From Candidatus Marinamargulisbacteria bacterium SCGC AG-410-N11 (lineage in GTDB: Bacteria; Margulisbacteria; Marinamargulisbacteria; GCA-2716485; AG-410-N11): a stretch of 32,792 nucleotides of DNA. The stretch's first letter is position 1. Each line of letters opens with the position of its first letter. Shown here piece after piece: positions 1-8,957 of this stretch. The stretch covers positions 1-32,792 of the forward strand of contig QFBS01000017.1 in assembly GCA_003265895.1 (NCBI GenBank), read 5' to 3'. The notes under the pieces were generated by a model, which was given only the letters and a program-made list of their open reading frames with translations, searched no databases and was not told where the DNA came from. A program made the translations under genes and the position numbers.

Positions 1-1309
1 GAAACATATCGATAGGTTGAATATAGTCGATATAATAATCATAGGTTAAAATTTCTTTTAAATCTCTCATGAGTGTAACTGGATTACAAGAAACATATAT
101 GATTGTATTCGCGTTTTGTGCTACCATTCGTTTCAATGCTTTAGGCACCATACCACAGCGAGGAGGGTCAACGATAATACAATCAGGATTAAACATATTA
201 AATTTAAGAATATTTTTAACACGACCTTCATAAAATTCAATATTTGATATAGCGTTATTAGAGGCATTAATTTTTGCATCTAAAATAGAAGACGGGTTTT
301 CTTCTATACCGATTACTTTTGAGCAGTAATCGGATAAATAGATACCGATTGTTCCTGTTCCGCAATAAAGGTCAAGCAATAAATTACATTTTTCATCTTT
401 AATTGCATTAGCAACTTGATCATATAATATAGTCGCTTGTTTTGAATTAGTTTGAAAAAAAGAAAGAGGAGAAATATTAAAAAGTTTATTGCCCAGTTTT
501 TCAGTTAGCATTTTATTTCCGGAAATATGACTAATATTTTCTGAAAATGCTGTATCGGATCTAGTATTTTGCAGCGTTACATAAAATGAACTTATATTTT
601 TAATATAGGTTCTTAAGTATTGATAATATTCTTCAAAAATATCAACATAGTATTCACCAACAACTAAATTAAGCATAAACTCATTTTTATATTTTGAGTG
701 TCTAATCATTAAATATCTTAAACATCCGTTGAGTTGTTTCGAGTCCCAAACAGACATTTGTTTAGAATTAAAAAAGTTTCGAGTATAATATAAAATTAAA
801 TTAGTATCTTCTGTTTGCAGTTTACAATTTTTAATATTTATAATTTGATCATAAGTTTTTCTTTTTTTTAAGCCTAAGGTAATTCCAGATTCATTCTTTC
901 CAAAAGAAAACTCCATTTTATTTCGATAGTAATAGTTACTTTCAGATCCAATTATAGGTTTAATTAAAAATGTTTCTGATGGGATAAACTGTTTTATAGA
1001 GTCATTAATAATATCTTGCATTAGTGGTAATTGATCTTCGTATTTAAGATCTATTAATTGGCAGCCTCCACATTCTTGAAAATGTGAACAACTATTTATA
1101 TTCGCTCTAAATTTAGATGGTTGAATTAAAGATAAACATTCTCCCATAAAGAATCTAGATTTTTTTTGAATTAATTTAATATGAGCAATATCACCAGGAA
1201 TTAGTCGTGGTACAAAAACAACAATATTTCCGACTTTTCCTAATCCCCATCCTTGATATACTAATTTTTCAATTTTAATAGGAAAAATTTTATTTTTATA
1301 ACTAATCAT
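1..1309 (-). CDS. rlmD: 23S rRNA (uracil-5-)-methyltransferase, RlmD/RumA family (3' end cut by window)
   Basis: SAM-dependent C5 methylation of a uridine in rRNA is the family role; the exact target cannot be read from sequence. About 436 residues are visible and only a short C-terminal tail should be missing. An N-terminal TRAM-like stretch is followed by a four-cysteine iron-sulphur set: C74, C80, C83 (CSHFQECGGC) and C162 (KNC). The SAM-binding motif DLYCGTGTIG lies near residue 315, VDPPRCG near 380, and the catalytic loop SCNP near 406. The frame is open to base 1 and ends ...PIDMF, matching the region just before the C-terminus of RlmD. ATG at 1309 overlaps the upstream gene by 8 bp (ATGATTAG), so the two are probably translationally coupled. 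The cysteine set favours RlmD/RlmCD-type enzymes over TrmA. Confidence 0.9.
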   Translation of the reverse strand, partial: MISYKNKIFPIKIEKLVYQGWGLGKVGNIVVFVPRLIPGDIAHIKLIQKKSRFFMGECLSLIQPSKFRANINSCSHFQECGGCQLIDLKYEDQLPLMQDIINDSIKQFIPSETFLIKPIIGSESNYYYRNKMEFSFGKNESGITLGLKKRKTYDQIINIKNCKLQTEDTNLILYYTRNFFNSKQMSVWDSKQLNGCLRYLMIRHSKYKNEFMLNLVVGEYYVDIFEEYYQYLRTYIKNISSFYVTLQNTRSDTAFSENISHISGNKMLTEKLGNKLFNISPLSFFQTNSKQATILYDQVANAIKDEKCNLLLDLYCGTGTIGIYLSDYCSKVIGIEENPSSILDAKINASNNAISNIEFYEGRVKNILKFNMFNPDCIIVDPPRCGMVPKALKRMVAQNANTIIYVSCNPVTLMRDLKEILTYDYYIDYIQPIDMF

Positions 1310-3542
1310 AAATAGAGATAGTTACACTAGTTGCTTGAAACTCTATATTATGAGAGTCCTTTAAAATAACATTTGACGAAAAAGATTTAATTTTTTGAAT
1401 TGGTATAGGTAGAGATAGTTTTATCAATGTTGGTGGCGAGAAAAAAGTACTATTTAATTCAAATTTATATCCAAAATCAGTTTTAATTAATTGAAATGAA
1501 ATAGTTCCAAATTCTGTAGATAGGTTAGTAATAGATAAGGGGGATGATATATTTTTAGGCAGCCAATCGTTCGGTATACTTGGAAATAAATGTAACGTTT
1601 TGTTTGTTACATTGATAAGTGTATTTCGAATAAAAATATAATACTGAGAATTAATATCTATAGAATGTCCATCGGATGAGCCATGATTAGTTTGAGGATG
1701 TATATGACTCGGCCAACTTCCCGTATTAATTGATTGATCAAGAATCCATTTGAAAATAGAAAAGGCTTTTGGGTTGCCAAGTTTTAAATATATATTAGCT
1801 AATGTAAAATTATCCGTAATTGAAATTCCTATTTCGTTAGTTGGGTCAATAATATAGGTGTCATTAACTAAATATTGCTCAATCATAGTTATTGCATTTC
1901 TAACTTTTTTATCATCAATAGTAAAAATATTTAAAGGATATATTGCTTGTAAAGAATCTATAATACGATAATCATGATAAAATTGAGAAGATATAGCTAG
2001 GGTTGGTTTAAACGCTACATAATCACAAACATGATTACAAAATGAGTCAATACATTCTTTAAAGCTAATTTGAAGATTTTTATATTGTTGAATATTCTTA
2101 TTGTTAAGCAATGAAAGTAAAGTTATTGACTGATTAATAATATTTAATATCCATATATTATCTATAAAATAATAATCTAGAATACCAGTTGAGTCACTTT
2201 GTTTAATTAGGCCTTCAGCAAATGGCGATTTTCGATCAAGAGTAGATCTAGATTGAATAATATAGTTTAAAATATCAGTAATACGATTAGAGTATTGTGT
2301 AATAAAAATTAAAGAGGGGCTAAAAGTATATATTTTATGTAATAGAAATATATAATGACCTAGATTTTGAAAGGAAATAAATCTCAATTTTTGAGAAAAT
2401 ATAAACGAGTCAAAGTTTTGAAATAATTCTTTAGCTAAATCAATTTTACCTAAATATATCAAGCTAGAAATATAGGAAAATAAATAATGTATATTTTGTG
2501 GAGTTGTTGATTTAATACATAAAAAGTTAGAAATTAGAAATGTATAAGTTTGATGAAGCCTAGTAGAAATTAATTTATTTGGAATATTAATATTAGAAAT
2601 ATTGTTTAACTGTTTTAATAGTAATTCAAAGTTAACATTAACTTCTTCGTCAAAATTAACTGATTGATTATTCTTAATCAATAATTGTACTGCTTTTTGC
2701 TTTTTTATCGGAAGCAAAGAGTTTCTGATAGAGTTAATAAGGGTTTTCTTTATATGTGGAATAACATATTGGATCTGTTTAGATTCATTAGGAGCTAACT
2801 CAATTTTATATTCTACAGCACTGGAACTTAAAAACGACTCACATTGTGTATTAAGAATCATATCCCATCGATTCACATGTAATGAAACATCCCCTTCTTT
2901 AAAAGAAGAGCAAATAATATTTGTAGGCGTATTAAAAAAGATAGCTCCTAATTTATTATTTATGATAAATGCATTATCCGAGTGATAAAATATAGAATGA
3001 ATAGAACCTAGTGACTTGACTGTATAGGGTCTAATGGCAAAAAGAATAGAAATATATTCGTTTTTATCAGAATTATTTTTGATAGACACTTTATTATGTA
3101 ATATTGAGTCGTCAACCAGATTAAAAGAACTAATGGTGGATTGAGAAATAGTAAAAGTTTTATAAGACGCTTTTGTTGTGAGCGTTGACCTTGAATGATG
3201 AAACGTTTGACTAACATTATCTAAAGATGAAAAAGATACAAGTTGATCATTAATTTTTAACCATAAATCAATAGACCAGCTTTCATTGAAAGGAGTGATA
3301 AGTCCCTTTTTATCTATTAAAGAAAATAGTTCTGAGTTGGGGTTCGATAACTTAGTCCAATTTTGAAAATATAAGTTTTTTGAAATAACAGATTTATTTA
3401 GAGGGGTATTTAGGGCTGTTTTAGAAAAAAGTTGAGTTACCCAATATGGCCATATTTGTTCAATAGAATAAGGAACAAATTTTACTTGCTTTGGTAATTT
3501 AGCAGCTTTTTGATTAATATTTGATAAATCTTTTGTAAACAT
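1302..3542 (-). CDS. Large six-hairpin glycosidase-like protein, function unknown
   Basis: 746 residues with no signal peptide or membrane segment, so probably cytoplasmic. The first ~290 residues are beta-rich. From ~300 to ~640 the sequence looks like an alpha/alpha toroid of the six-hairpin glycosidase class. Supporting motifs are SPFAEGLIKQSDSTG followed by YYFIDNIWILNI, and SSDGHS at 622-626 followed by an IFIRN helix. It ends in a beta-sheet cap that starts LHLFPSIPNDWLP (~650-662), a pattern common after glucan-processing toroid domains. I cannot assign a family number, a substrate or a catalytic pair. The ATG at 3542 has GAGG only about one base upstream, which is unusually close; no better start is visible. 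It lies 89 bp downstream of the CorC-like gene and overlaps the RlmD-like gene. Confidence 0.75.
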   Translation of the reverse strand: MFTKDLSNINQKAAKLPKQVKFVPYSIEQIWPYWVTQLFSKTALNTPLNKSVISKNLYFQNWTKLSNPNSELFSLIDKKGLITPFNESWSIDLWLKINDQLVSFSSLDNVSQTFHHSRSTLTTKASYKTFTISQSTISSFNLVDDSILHNKVSIKNNSDKNEYISILFAIRPYTVKSLGSIHSIFYHSDNAFIINNKLGAIFFNTPTNIICSSFKEGDVSLHVNRWDMILNTQCESFLSSSAVEYKIELAPNESKQIQYVIPHIKKTLINSIRNSLLPIKKQKAVQLLIKNNQSVNFDEEVNVNFELLLKQLNNISNINIPNKLISTRLHQTYTFLISNFLCIKSTTPQNIHYLFSYISSLIYLGKIDLAKELFQNFDSFIFSQKLRFISFQNLGHYIFLLHKIYTFSPSLIFITQYSNRITDILNYIIQSRSTLDRKSPFAEGLIKQSDSTGILDYYFIDNIWILNIINQSITLLSLLNNKNIQQYKNLQISFKECIDSFCNHVCDYVAFKPTLAISSQFYHDYRIIDSLQAIYPLNIFTIDDKKVRNAITMIEQYLVNDTYIIDPTNEIGISITDNFTLANIYLKLGNPKAFSIFKWILDQSINTGSWPSHIHPQTNHGSSDGHSIDINSQYYIFIRNTLINVTNKTLHLFPSIPNDWLPKNISSPLSITNLSTEFGTISFQLIKTDFGYKFELNSTFFSPPTLIKLSLPIPIQKIKSFSSNVILKDSHNIEFQATSVTISIYD

Positions 3543-3631
3543 ACCTCACATATTTTATACAGACATCGACTATACTACAAGAGCTAATTAGACTAAAGAT
3601 TAAAAAGAACTATACTAATGAAAGAAAATTG

Positions 3632-4918
3632 TTAATTTTTTTTTGCTTTTATTTGAAGTTCAACATTAATAATACGTTGGTTTTTAATATTTTTAACTAA
3701 AATAGTTATATTATCTAATTTGATAGTCTCTTTTTCTTTTGGCATTGTTCCGAGTTGACTCAGTATTAGGCCTCCAATCGTATCATAATCTTCATCTGTT
3801 GGAAGTTCTATGTCTAATTTATCATTAATATCTTCAATGTTTAAAGAAGCCGAAAGTAAGAATTTTTGTTTATCTATTTTTTTAATATAGTCTGATTCAT
3901 CATCATATTCATCTTGCACTTCTCCTACAATTTCTTCAATAATATCTTCAAATGTAACTAGGCCGGCCATACCACCATGCTCATCAACAATAATTGCCAT
4001 ATGGATCTTAATTTTTTTCATATATTGCATAAGCTCTTCAATATTTTTTGTTTCAGGAATAAACTCTGCTTTTCTCATAAACTTTTTAAGCGGTTTTAAC
4101 GATTCTTTAGAATTTAATTTTAAGAGATCTTTTGCATATATAATTCCAATTATATTATCTATTTTTTGTTCATAAACAGGGATTCTTGAGTGACCATGGT
4201 TAATTATAAGTTCTTTTGCTTTATCAATAGGATCATTAACTTCAATACAAATCGCATCTGTTCGTGGAGTCATTATTTCCCTTACAACTTTTTCTGAAAA
4301 AGAAAAAATACCATGAATCATTTCCTTCTCTTCTTTTTCAATAATACCTACTTCTTCTCCCATTTGAATAACGGATTTAAGTTCTTGTTCAGTTAAAAAC
4401 TTTTCTGTTTCATAATTACTCAAACCAAATAATTTACCTAAAAGATTAGAGATCCATACACATATAAATAAAAACGGTTTTAAAATAAGGCAAAAGTAGA
4501 ACATGAACGGCGTAATTTTTAAGGCCCATCGAGTAGGATGTTTAATTGCAATAGTTTTAGGGGTTATTTCTCCAATAAAAAGGATAAGGACTGTCATTAA
4601 AAACGTAACAGTTAACATAGCTGTAGCAAAACTTTGAATACCAAGCAAATCAGATAAAAACAACATTGTAGCTGCTGTTGCCATTGCTGATGCACCTATA
4701 TTAGCTACATTATTACCAATAAGGATAGCTGTTAACAGCATCTTAGGGTGATTAAGAAGAGACTCAAGTTTTTTAGCGCGTTTATCTTGAGACTCAAGTA
4801 ACCCTTTTAGTTTAATTCTATTGATAGCCGTAAACGCTGTTTCTGCACTAGAAAAAAATGCGGAAAAAAGTAATAGAATAAAAAATACAATAATTTTTAA
4901 AAACTGAGTTATTTCCAA
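3632..4918 (-). CDS. CorC/HlyC-family CBS-domain membrane transporter (CNNM/DUF21 type)
   Basis: 428 residues. An N-terminal DUF21 membrane domain (~1-180, about four hydrophobic segments, opening with SAFFSSAETAFTAINR) is followed by a CBS pair (~200-320, including REIMTPRTDA and AIIVDEHGGMAGLVT). A C-terminal CorC_HlyC domain (~340-425, DYDTIGGLIL) closes it. This is the usual architecture of putative Mg2+/Co2+ efflux or hemolysin-C family proteins of the inner membrane. The start is TTG at 4918, with AAGGAG about 10 bases upstream, inside the end of the dgkA-like gene (10 bp overlap). DUF21-CBS genes beside ybeY and dgkA are a recurrent bacterial arrangement. The transported ion is inferred from the family only. 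Confidence 0.9.
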   Translation of the reverse strand: MEITQFLKIIVFFILLLFSAFFSSAETAFTAINRIKLKGLLESQDKRAKKLESLLNHPKMLLTAILIGNNVANIGASAMATAATMLFLSDLLGIQSFATAMLTVTFLMTVLILFIGEITPKTIAIKHPTRWALKITPFMFYFCLILKPFLFICVWISNLLGKLFGLSNYETEKFLTEQELKSVIQMGEEVGIIEKEEKEMIHGIFSFSEKVVREIMTPRTDAICIEVNDPIDKAKELIINHGHSRIPVYEQKIDNIIGIIYAKDLLKLNSKESLKPLKKFMRKAEFIPETKNIEELMQYMKKIKIHMAIIVDEHGGMAGLVTFEDIIEEIVGEVQDEYDDESDYIKKIDKQKFLLSASLNIEDINDKLDIELPTDEDYDTIGGLILSQLGTMPKEKETIKLDNITILVKNIKNQRIINVELQIKAKKN

Positions 4919-5310
4919 AAAGTATAAACTCCTTCAGATAAAAGAGTAACGAATCTGGAGTAAAAAAGCAAGATTGTAATAATTACCATTTGTATTGAAC
5001 TAACTAATACGGCACCAGCAGCCATATCCTTAGTTAATTTTGCACGTATTTTATTTTTATTAGTTACTAAGTCAACTAAACATTCAATGGAACTATTAAA
5101 TATTTCTGCAGAAATTAAGAATAGAGTACTTAAGACTAGAATAATCCACTCTAATTGATCAATATTAAACAAAAAGGCTAATAAATATAGAATAAATGAT
5201 AAGAGTACTTGAATTTTTAAATTTCTCTGTGAAAAAATAGCATATTTTATTCCATTAATCGCTGAAAAGAAACTAGTTATCAAGGTTTGTTTTTGTTTTT
5301 TAAATCTCAT
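4909..5310 (-). CDS. dgkA: Diacylglycerol kinase / undecaprenol kinase family membrane protein
   Basis: 133 residues, the normal size for the small trimeric DgkA family, which phosphorylates diacylglycerol or undecaprenol at the inner membrane. Hydrophobic helices lie at about 32-66 and 98-118. The family active-site signature is present as AEIFNSSIECLVD (E69, N72, E76), followed by KDMAAGAVLV (D95). The gene starts inside ybeY (11 bp overlap) and ends inside the CorC-like gene, so all three are probably co-translated. Next to ybeY in non-enteric bacteria this family is often the undecaprenol kinase type; the substrate is not decidable here. Confidence 0.9.
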   Translation of the reverse strand: MRFKKQKQTLITSFFSAINGIKYAIFSQRNLKIQVLLSFILYLLAFLFNIDQLEWIILVLSTLFLISAEIFNSSIECLVDLVTNKNKIRAKLTKDMAAGAVLVSSIQMVIITILLFYSRFVTLLSEGVYTFWK

Positions 5311-5728
5311 TACTTAAAAGTTTTAAAAGCCGGTCTTGTTCTTGTTCCATTATATTACGTTCTTCTTTACTATAATCTTTATAATCTAATAAATGAAGAA
5401 TCCCATGTACAATAATAAGCTTAAATTCATTTTCAAAAGAACTATTATAGTCTTGAGCATTTAATTTTACTTGATCGATACAAATATAAACATCACCAAT
5501 AGGGTGAGTCGTTGTTCCCAAATTAAATGAAATAATATCTGTAATATAATTTCGATTGAGATATTGTTTATTGATAGCTATAATTGTCTCATTTTTGACA
5601 AAGTTAAATTCATAGCTCCCATAACAAATATTTTTTTTATTTAGGACAGCGCTAATAAATGATTTAATATCAAAATTAACTTGGAAATTTACTTCAAAAT
5701 TTAATTTAATACTAATCGGTATCGACAT
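5300..5728 (-). CDS. ybeY: Endoribonuclease YbeY (rRNA maturation factor)
   Basis: 142 residues, normal length for this metal-dependent RNase of 16S rRNA maturation and ribosome quality control. Recognisable motifs are TDIISF (63-68), PIGDVYICID (76-85) and the metal-site segment HGILHLLDYKD (108-118). H108 and H112 are present, but the third ligand position holds D118 instead of the His of the classic H-x3-H-x5-H site. Aspartate at this position is, as I recall, common in Bacteroidetes YbeY, so activity is probably retained. The gene sits 5 bp after the 7TM-HD gene. No clear SD precedes its ATG, so translation may depend on the upstream gene. Confidence 0.92.
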   Translation of the reverse strand: MSIPISIKLNFEVNFQVNFDIKSFISAVLNKKNICYGSYEFNFVKNETIIAINKQYLNRNYITDIISFNLGTTTHPIGDVYICIDQVKLNAQDYNSSFENEFKLIIVHGILHLLDYKDYSKEERNIMEQEQDRLLKLLSNEI

Positions 5729-5733
5729 AAAAT

Positions 5734-7836
5734 TTAATTAATTTTTTTTGGAGGGCTTTGGTTAACTATTTTTTGAATTTCTTCTTTATAATTTAGTCGA
5801 TTATGATGAATACCTTTAAAAACAGATAAAAAAGCAATTTTTATTTGGTCCAACTCTTGAAGTGTAATAGGGCAATCGGAAAGCTGATTATCATCAATTT
5901 TAGATTTAAAAATAGTTGATATTAAGTTCTCTACTTTAGAAGGGGAAGGCTTATCCAGGGATTTAACAGCGGCTTCAACTGAATCTGCTAACATGATTAT
6001 ACCGGACTCTTTAAATTGAGGTTTAGGACCTACATATCGAAACGCTTCTTTTACAGCAATATCGTCGTGAGCATTCTCTTTTTGAACTGCTTGAGAGTAA
6101 AAGAATGATACAAGAGAGGTGCCATGATGTTGTAACATTATGTCTTTTAAAACTTTAGGGAGCTTATATTTTGTTGCCATTTCTACACCATCTTTAGTAT
6201 GAGAGGATATAATCATTTTACTAATTCTGGGTGATAAGTTATCGTGTGGGTTTTCATTAGAAAATTGATTTTCACTAAAAAATAATGGGCGCTTCATTTT
6301 TCCGATATCATGAAAGTAGCCACCTACTCGGCATACAATTGTATCAGAATTAATTTTTTCAGCAGCAGCTTCTGCAAGATTTGCTACCATAATACTGTGT
6401 TGATAGGTTCCTGGGGCTGTCATCATTAACCTCTTGAGAAGTGGATGATTCAAATTTGCTAATTCTAATAAACTTTGATGAGTTGTTATCTTAAATATTG
6501 TTTCAAAGTATGGCGATATAGCAAGCGTGATCATAGACGAAAAGATACCATTACTAAAAGCTAAAATAGTATTAGCTCCATACCAATAAAAGTCAAAAAT
6601 ATCATTATATAATCCAATGCAGATAACAAGCAGAATATTAAATAATCCAACTAAGTTTCCTGAGTATATTAATGCATTTCTCTTATAAGATTTTCTAAAA
6701 ATTAAAATACAGAAAAAGTTAGAAAAAAAACAAAAGAATAAAATATTAAAATCAAATTTAAACATAACTCCAATTAACAAACTTAAAATAGATCCAATAA
6801 GTATCGATATGTTAGACCTTAAAAAAATTGATAGTAAAATCCCTGAAATTGAAATAGGAATTAAGAAGTAATTATCAAACGGTGGCGGAATAAATGTCAT
6901 AGATTGTATCAATAGGCAAAGACATAAAACAGATAAGACAGCAAAGAAGCATAAAGTCAAATATTTATATTGTTTAAACAGTTCTTTCCAAAACATTCTC
7001 AAATACGCTTCAATAAAAATATACGAGAGTAAACAGATGATAAAAATACTTATAAATTTAACAAAATTTGTTTTGACATCATAAATATCTAACTGTTTTA
7101 AAACGTCAACATGATGTGATGTAATAGTATCACCTTTATAAAATAAAGATTCACCATCTCTTATTTTTGTTTTCTTAGGTTTAAAAGCTAATAACTCATT
7201 GTTAATAGCTGCTTGAGTTTTAGATTCATTATAAATTAGATTAGGTTGAATAAAGTGTAAAATGATACCAGAAATAAATCTTTCTTGTTCTGAGGGAAGT
7301 TCTAAAATAGGGATTAAAGAGTTTAATTGATTTAAAATAGAGTCGTTATTAATTTCTTTTAAACCAGAAGATAGTATTTCTTTCGTCGTAATTAATGTAA
7401 AGTAATTAAGTTTTTTTAGTTGTTCTGTAGATAAGTTTATAATATATTCTTGGTCAGAGGCTTTTGTTAAAAAAGAAAGATCTAAACTAGCACTTGTATT
7501 TATTTGTTCAGATTGATTTGATAATAATAAATCAAAAACGTTTGTAATGTTTTGGTTTATTTGATCATTTATTAATGGATTAATAGAATAAATTTTACCA
7601 ATATTAGACTTTATTTCTTCTATTTTTTTAGAATTATAAACATAGTCTTGCTTACTTTCAAATTCTTTATTTTTGGGAGCATAAAAAGTTTTAGATGCAA
7701 TATCGCCTACTTTATAAGAAATGCTATGTGGTGGAATATAAGGAATAAAAATAATAGACGAAACAATGAGAATGCCAACTAGTGTCAGACAATACTTTAA
7801 AGTAATTAAATTAAAAGATTTAAATCCAGTCAACAT
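5734..7836 (-). CDS. 7TM-HD cyclic-di-AMP phosphodiesterase (PgpH/YqfF-like)
   Basis: 700 residues. A signal-anchor helix (~15-33) is followed by an extracytoplasmic 7TMR-HDED-type domain (~40-255), a seven-helix membrane region (~260-445) and a cytoplasmic HD domain (~460-680). HD metal-site residues are visible: H480 (TYQHS), H509-D510 (YFHDIGK), H546 (SSHTKDG), H570-H571 and D618 (LADSVEA). YVGPKPQ (601-607) is a further family mark. Members such as Listeria PgpH hydrolyse c-di-AMP to pApA, so this implies c-di-AMP signalling; no cyclase lies in the window. The gene starts inside miaA (17 bp overlap) and is followed 5 bp later by ybeY, a conserved pairing in many bacteria. Confidence 0.92.
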   Translation of the reverse strand: MLTGFKSFNLITLKYCLTLVGILIVSSIIFIPYIPPHSISYKVGDIASKTFYAPKNKEFESKQDYVYNSKKIEEIKSNIGKIYSINPLINDQINQNITNVFDLLLSNQSEQINTSASLDLSFLTKASDQEYIINLSTEQLKKLNYFTLITTKEILSSGLKEINNDSILNQLNSLIPILELPSEQERFISGIILHFIQPNLIYNESKTQAAINNELLAFKPKKTKIRDGESLFYKGDTITSHHVDVLKQLDIYDVKTNFVKFISIFIICLLSYIFIEAYLRMFWKELFKQYKYLTLCFFAVLSVLCLCLLIQSMTFIPPPFDNYFLIPISISGILLSIFLRSNISILIGSILSLLIGVMFKFDFNILFFCFFSNFFCILIFRKSYKRNALIYSGNLVGLFNILLVICIGLYNDIFDFYWYGANTILAFSNGIFSSMITLAISPYFETIFKITTHQSLLELANLNHPLLKRLMMTAPGTYQHSIMVANLAEAAAEKINSDTIVCRVGGYFHDIGKMKRPLFFSENQFSNENPHDNLSPRISKMIISSHTKDGVEMATKYKLPKVLKDIMLQHHGTSLVSFFYSQAVQKENAHDDIAVKEAFRYVGPKPQFKESGIIMLADSVEAAVKSLDKPSPSKVENLISTIFKSKIDDNQLSDCPITLQELDQIKIAFLSVFKGIHHNRLNYKEEIQKIVNQSPPKKIN

Positions 7837-8683
7837 TTTTATATTTTTTATACCATGTTATTTGTTTTTTTGCATATTGTCTTGTCTTAACTTTAATTAA
7901 TTCTATCATTTCATTAAGTGGTATACCACCATTTAAATAGTCAATAACTTGTTGATAACCTAATGCTCTAAACCCAGGGCAGTTTTTTGAAAAGCCTTTT
8001 TTTAATAAGTCATTAACTTCATCAATAAAACCATCTTTAATCATTTGATCAACTCTATTATTTATTTTTTTATCAATAATGTCTTTATTGCCCATAAGGC
8101 CTATGATTGAAACATCTGATCGAAGAGTTAACGGGGTGTCCTGTATAATTTGAGAAGGTTTTTTATTATATAGTTTATATAACTCCAACGCCCTAATAAT
8201 ACGATGTTTATTATTTGGGTGAATATTAGCAGCTCTTTCTGGGTCAACTTGATGTAAGGTTTCCCATAAAAAGTTAATACCTTTTTGTTTAGCAAGATTA
8301 GTAAGATTTAAACGAATTTGTGGGTCTGACTTTAAAGAATCAAAAGGTTGGTTATAAATAAAAGAGTGAGTATAGAATGCCGTTCCTCCACAGATAATAA
8401 TATGTTGACAGTTAGCACGTAGTTTTTTAATAAGGATGTCAACGTCTTTTAAAAATTGACCAACACTATAATGATCGTTAGGAGACAGAAAATCAATTAA
8501 ATAATGTGGAATATTATCTTGTTGTTCCGGTAATATCTTGGCCGTACCAATTGTTAGATATTTATATATTTGAAAAGCATCAGCAGAAATAATCGCTGCA
8601 TTTTTTTGTTTAGCAAGTGAAACAGCATAAGAGCTTTTCCCTATCCCTGTAGGTCCTATAATAAGCGTTATATCTTTTTTCAT
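7820..8683 (-). CDS. miaA: tRNA dimethylallyltransferase MiaA
   Basis: 287 residues, slightly short of the ~300 usual. It transfers a dimethylallyl group to A37 of tRNAs reading UNN codons. The P-loop GPTGIGKS is at 9-16, followed by SADAFQIYKYLTIGTAK, the family's substrate-binding segment (normally SADSMQVYRGMDIGTAK). Also present are the DFLSPND segment, the CGGTAFY motif and GFRALGYQQV near the C-terminus. It appears to be the first gene of the minus-strand operon that runs to the left edge. No SD is visible ahead of the ATG. A possible promoter lies so close that the mRNA could be leaderless. Confidence 0.95.
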   Translation of the reverse strand: MKKDITLIIGPTGIGKSSYAVSLAKQKNAAIISADAFQIYKYLTIGTAKILPEQQDNIPHYLIDFLSPNDHYSVGQFLKDVDILIKKLRANCQHIIICGGTAFYTHSFIYNQPFDSLKSDPQIRLNLTNLAKQKGINFLWETLHQVDPERAANIHPNNKHRIIRALELYKLYNKKPSQIIQDTPLTLRSDVSIIGLMGNKDIIDKKINNRVDQMIKDGFIDEVNDLLKKGFSKNCPGFRALGYQQVIDYLNGGIPLNEMIELIKVKTRQYAKKQITWYKKYKNVDWI

Positions 8684-8689
8684 ATGCCA

Positions 8690-8718
8690 ATAGTAGTGTT
8701 AAATTAAACTTAAATCAA
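8690..8718 (-). promoter_or_regulatory. Possible sigma70-type promoter of the miaA operon
   Basis: On the minus strand TTGATT is followed by a 17-base spacer and TACTAT. The -10 box ends only 6 bases before the miaA ATG, so a transcript from here would be leaderless, which agrees with the missing SD. AT-rich sequence makes chance matches common. Confidence 0.28.
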
Positions 8719-8807
8719 GAGTAAAGTAAAATATTATTAAAATTCAATGTTTAAATAGCATAAAACCGTGGAATATTAAATAACATAGAAAAAATGTGAG
8801 GTGTAAA

Positions 8808-8957
8808 ATGAATAATGAGCTAGATATAAATAATAATTCAGAAGACATTATTATGTTAGAAGGGTACTTTTTTCTTAAGAAAAATGCAATTCAAAATAAT
8901 AGTGAAATAGTTCAAGAAACATTTTCAGATATGTATAAACACATTGCGTTTAATTAA
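8808..8957 (+). CDS. Small hypothetical protein (49 aa)
   Basis: A 49-codon frame on the plus strand begins MNNELDINNN and ends MYKHIAFN. It is acidic and polar, without a membrane segment or recognised motif. Support comes from its translation start: GAGGTGTAAAATG closely resembles the AAAGGTGTAAAATG of glyA in this window. Its TAA overlaps the stop codon of the convergent NAD-GDH gene (8954-8957). It sits alone between the miaA and gdh units and diverges from miaA. I do not recognise the product. Confidence 0.55.
   Translation: MNNELDINNNSEDIIMLEGYFFLKKNAIQNNSEIVQETFSDMYKHIAFN

Noticed and set aside
3008..3217. 69-codon minus-strand frame inside the 746-aa gene.
   Set aside because: Same strand, other frame, no SD, no motif; a shadow of the larger gene.
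5375..5410. YbeY metal site with Asp (D118) instead of the third His.
   Set aside because: As I recall this variant is common in Bacteroidetes and some other lineages, so it is noted in the annotation but not counted as a novelty.
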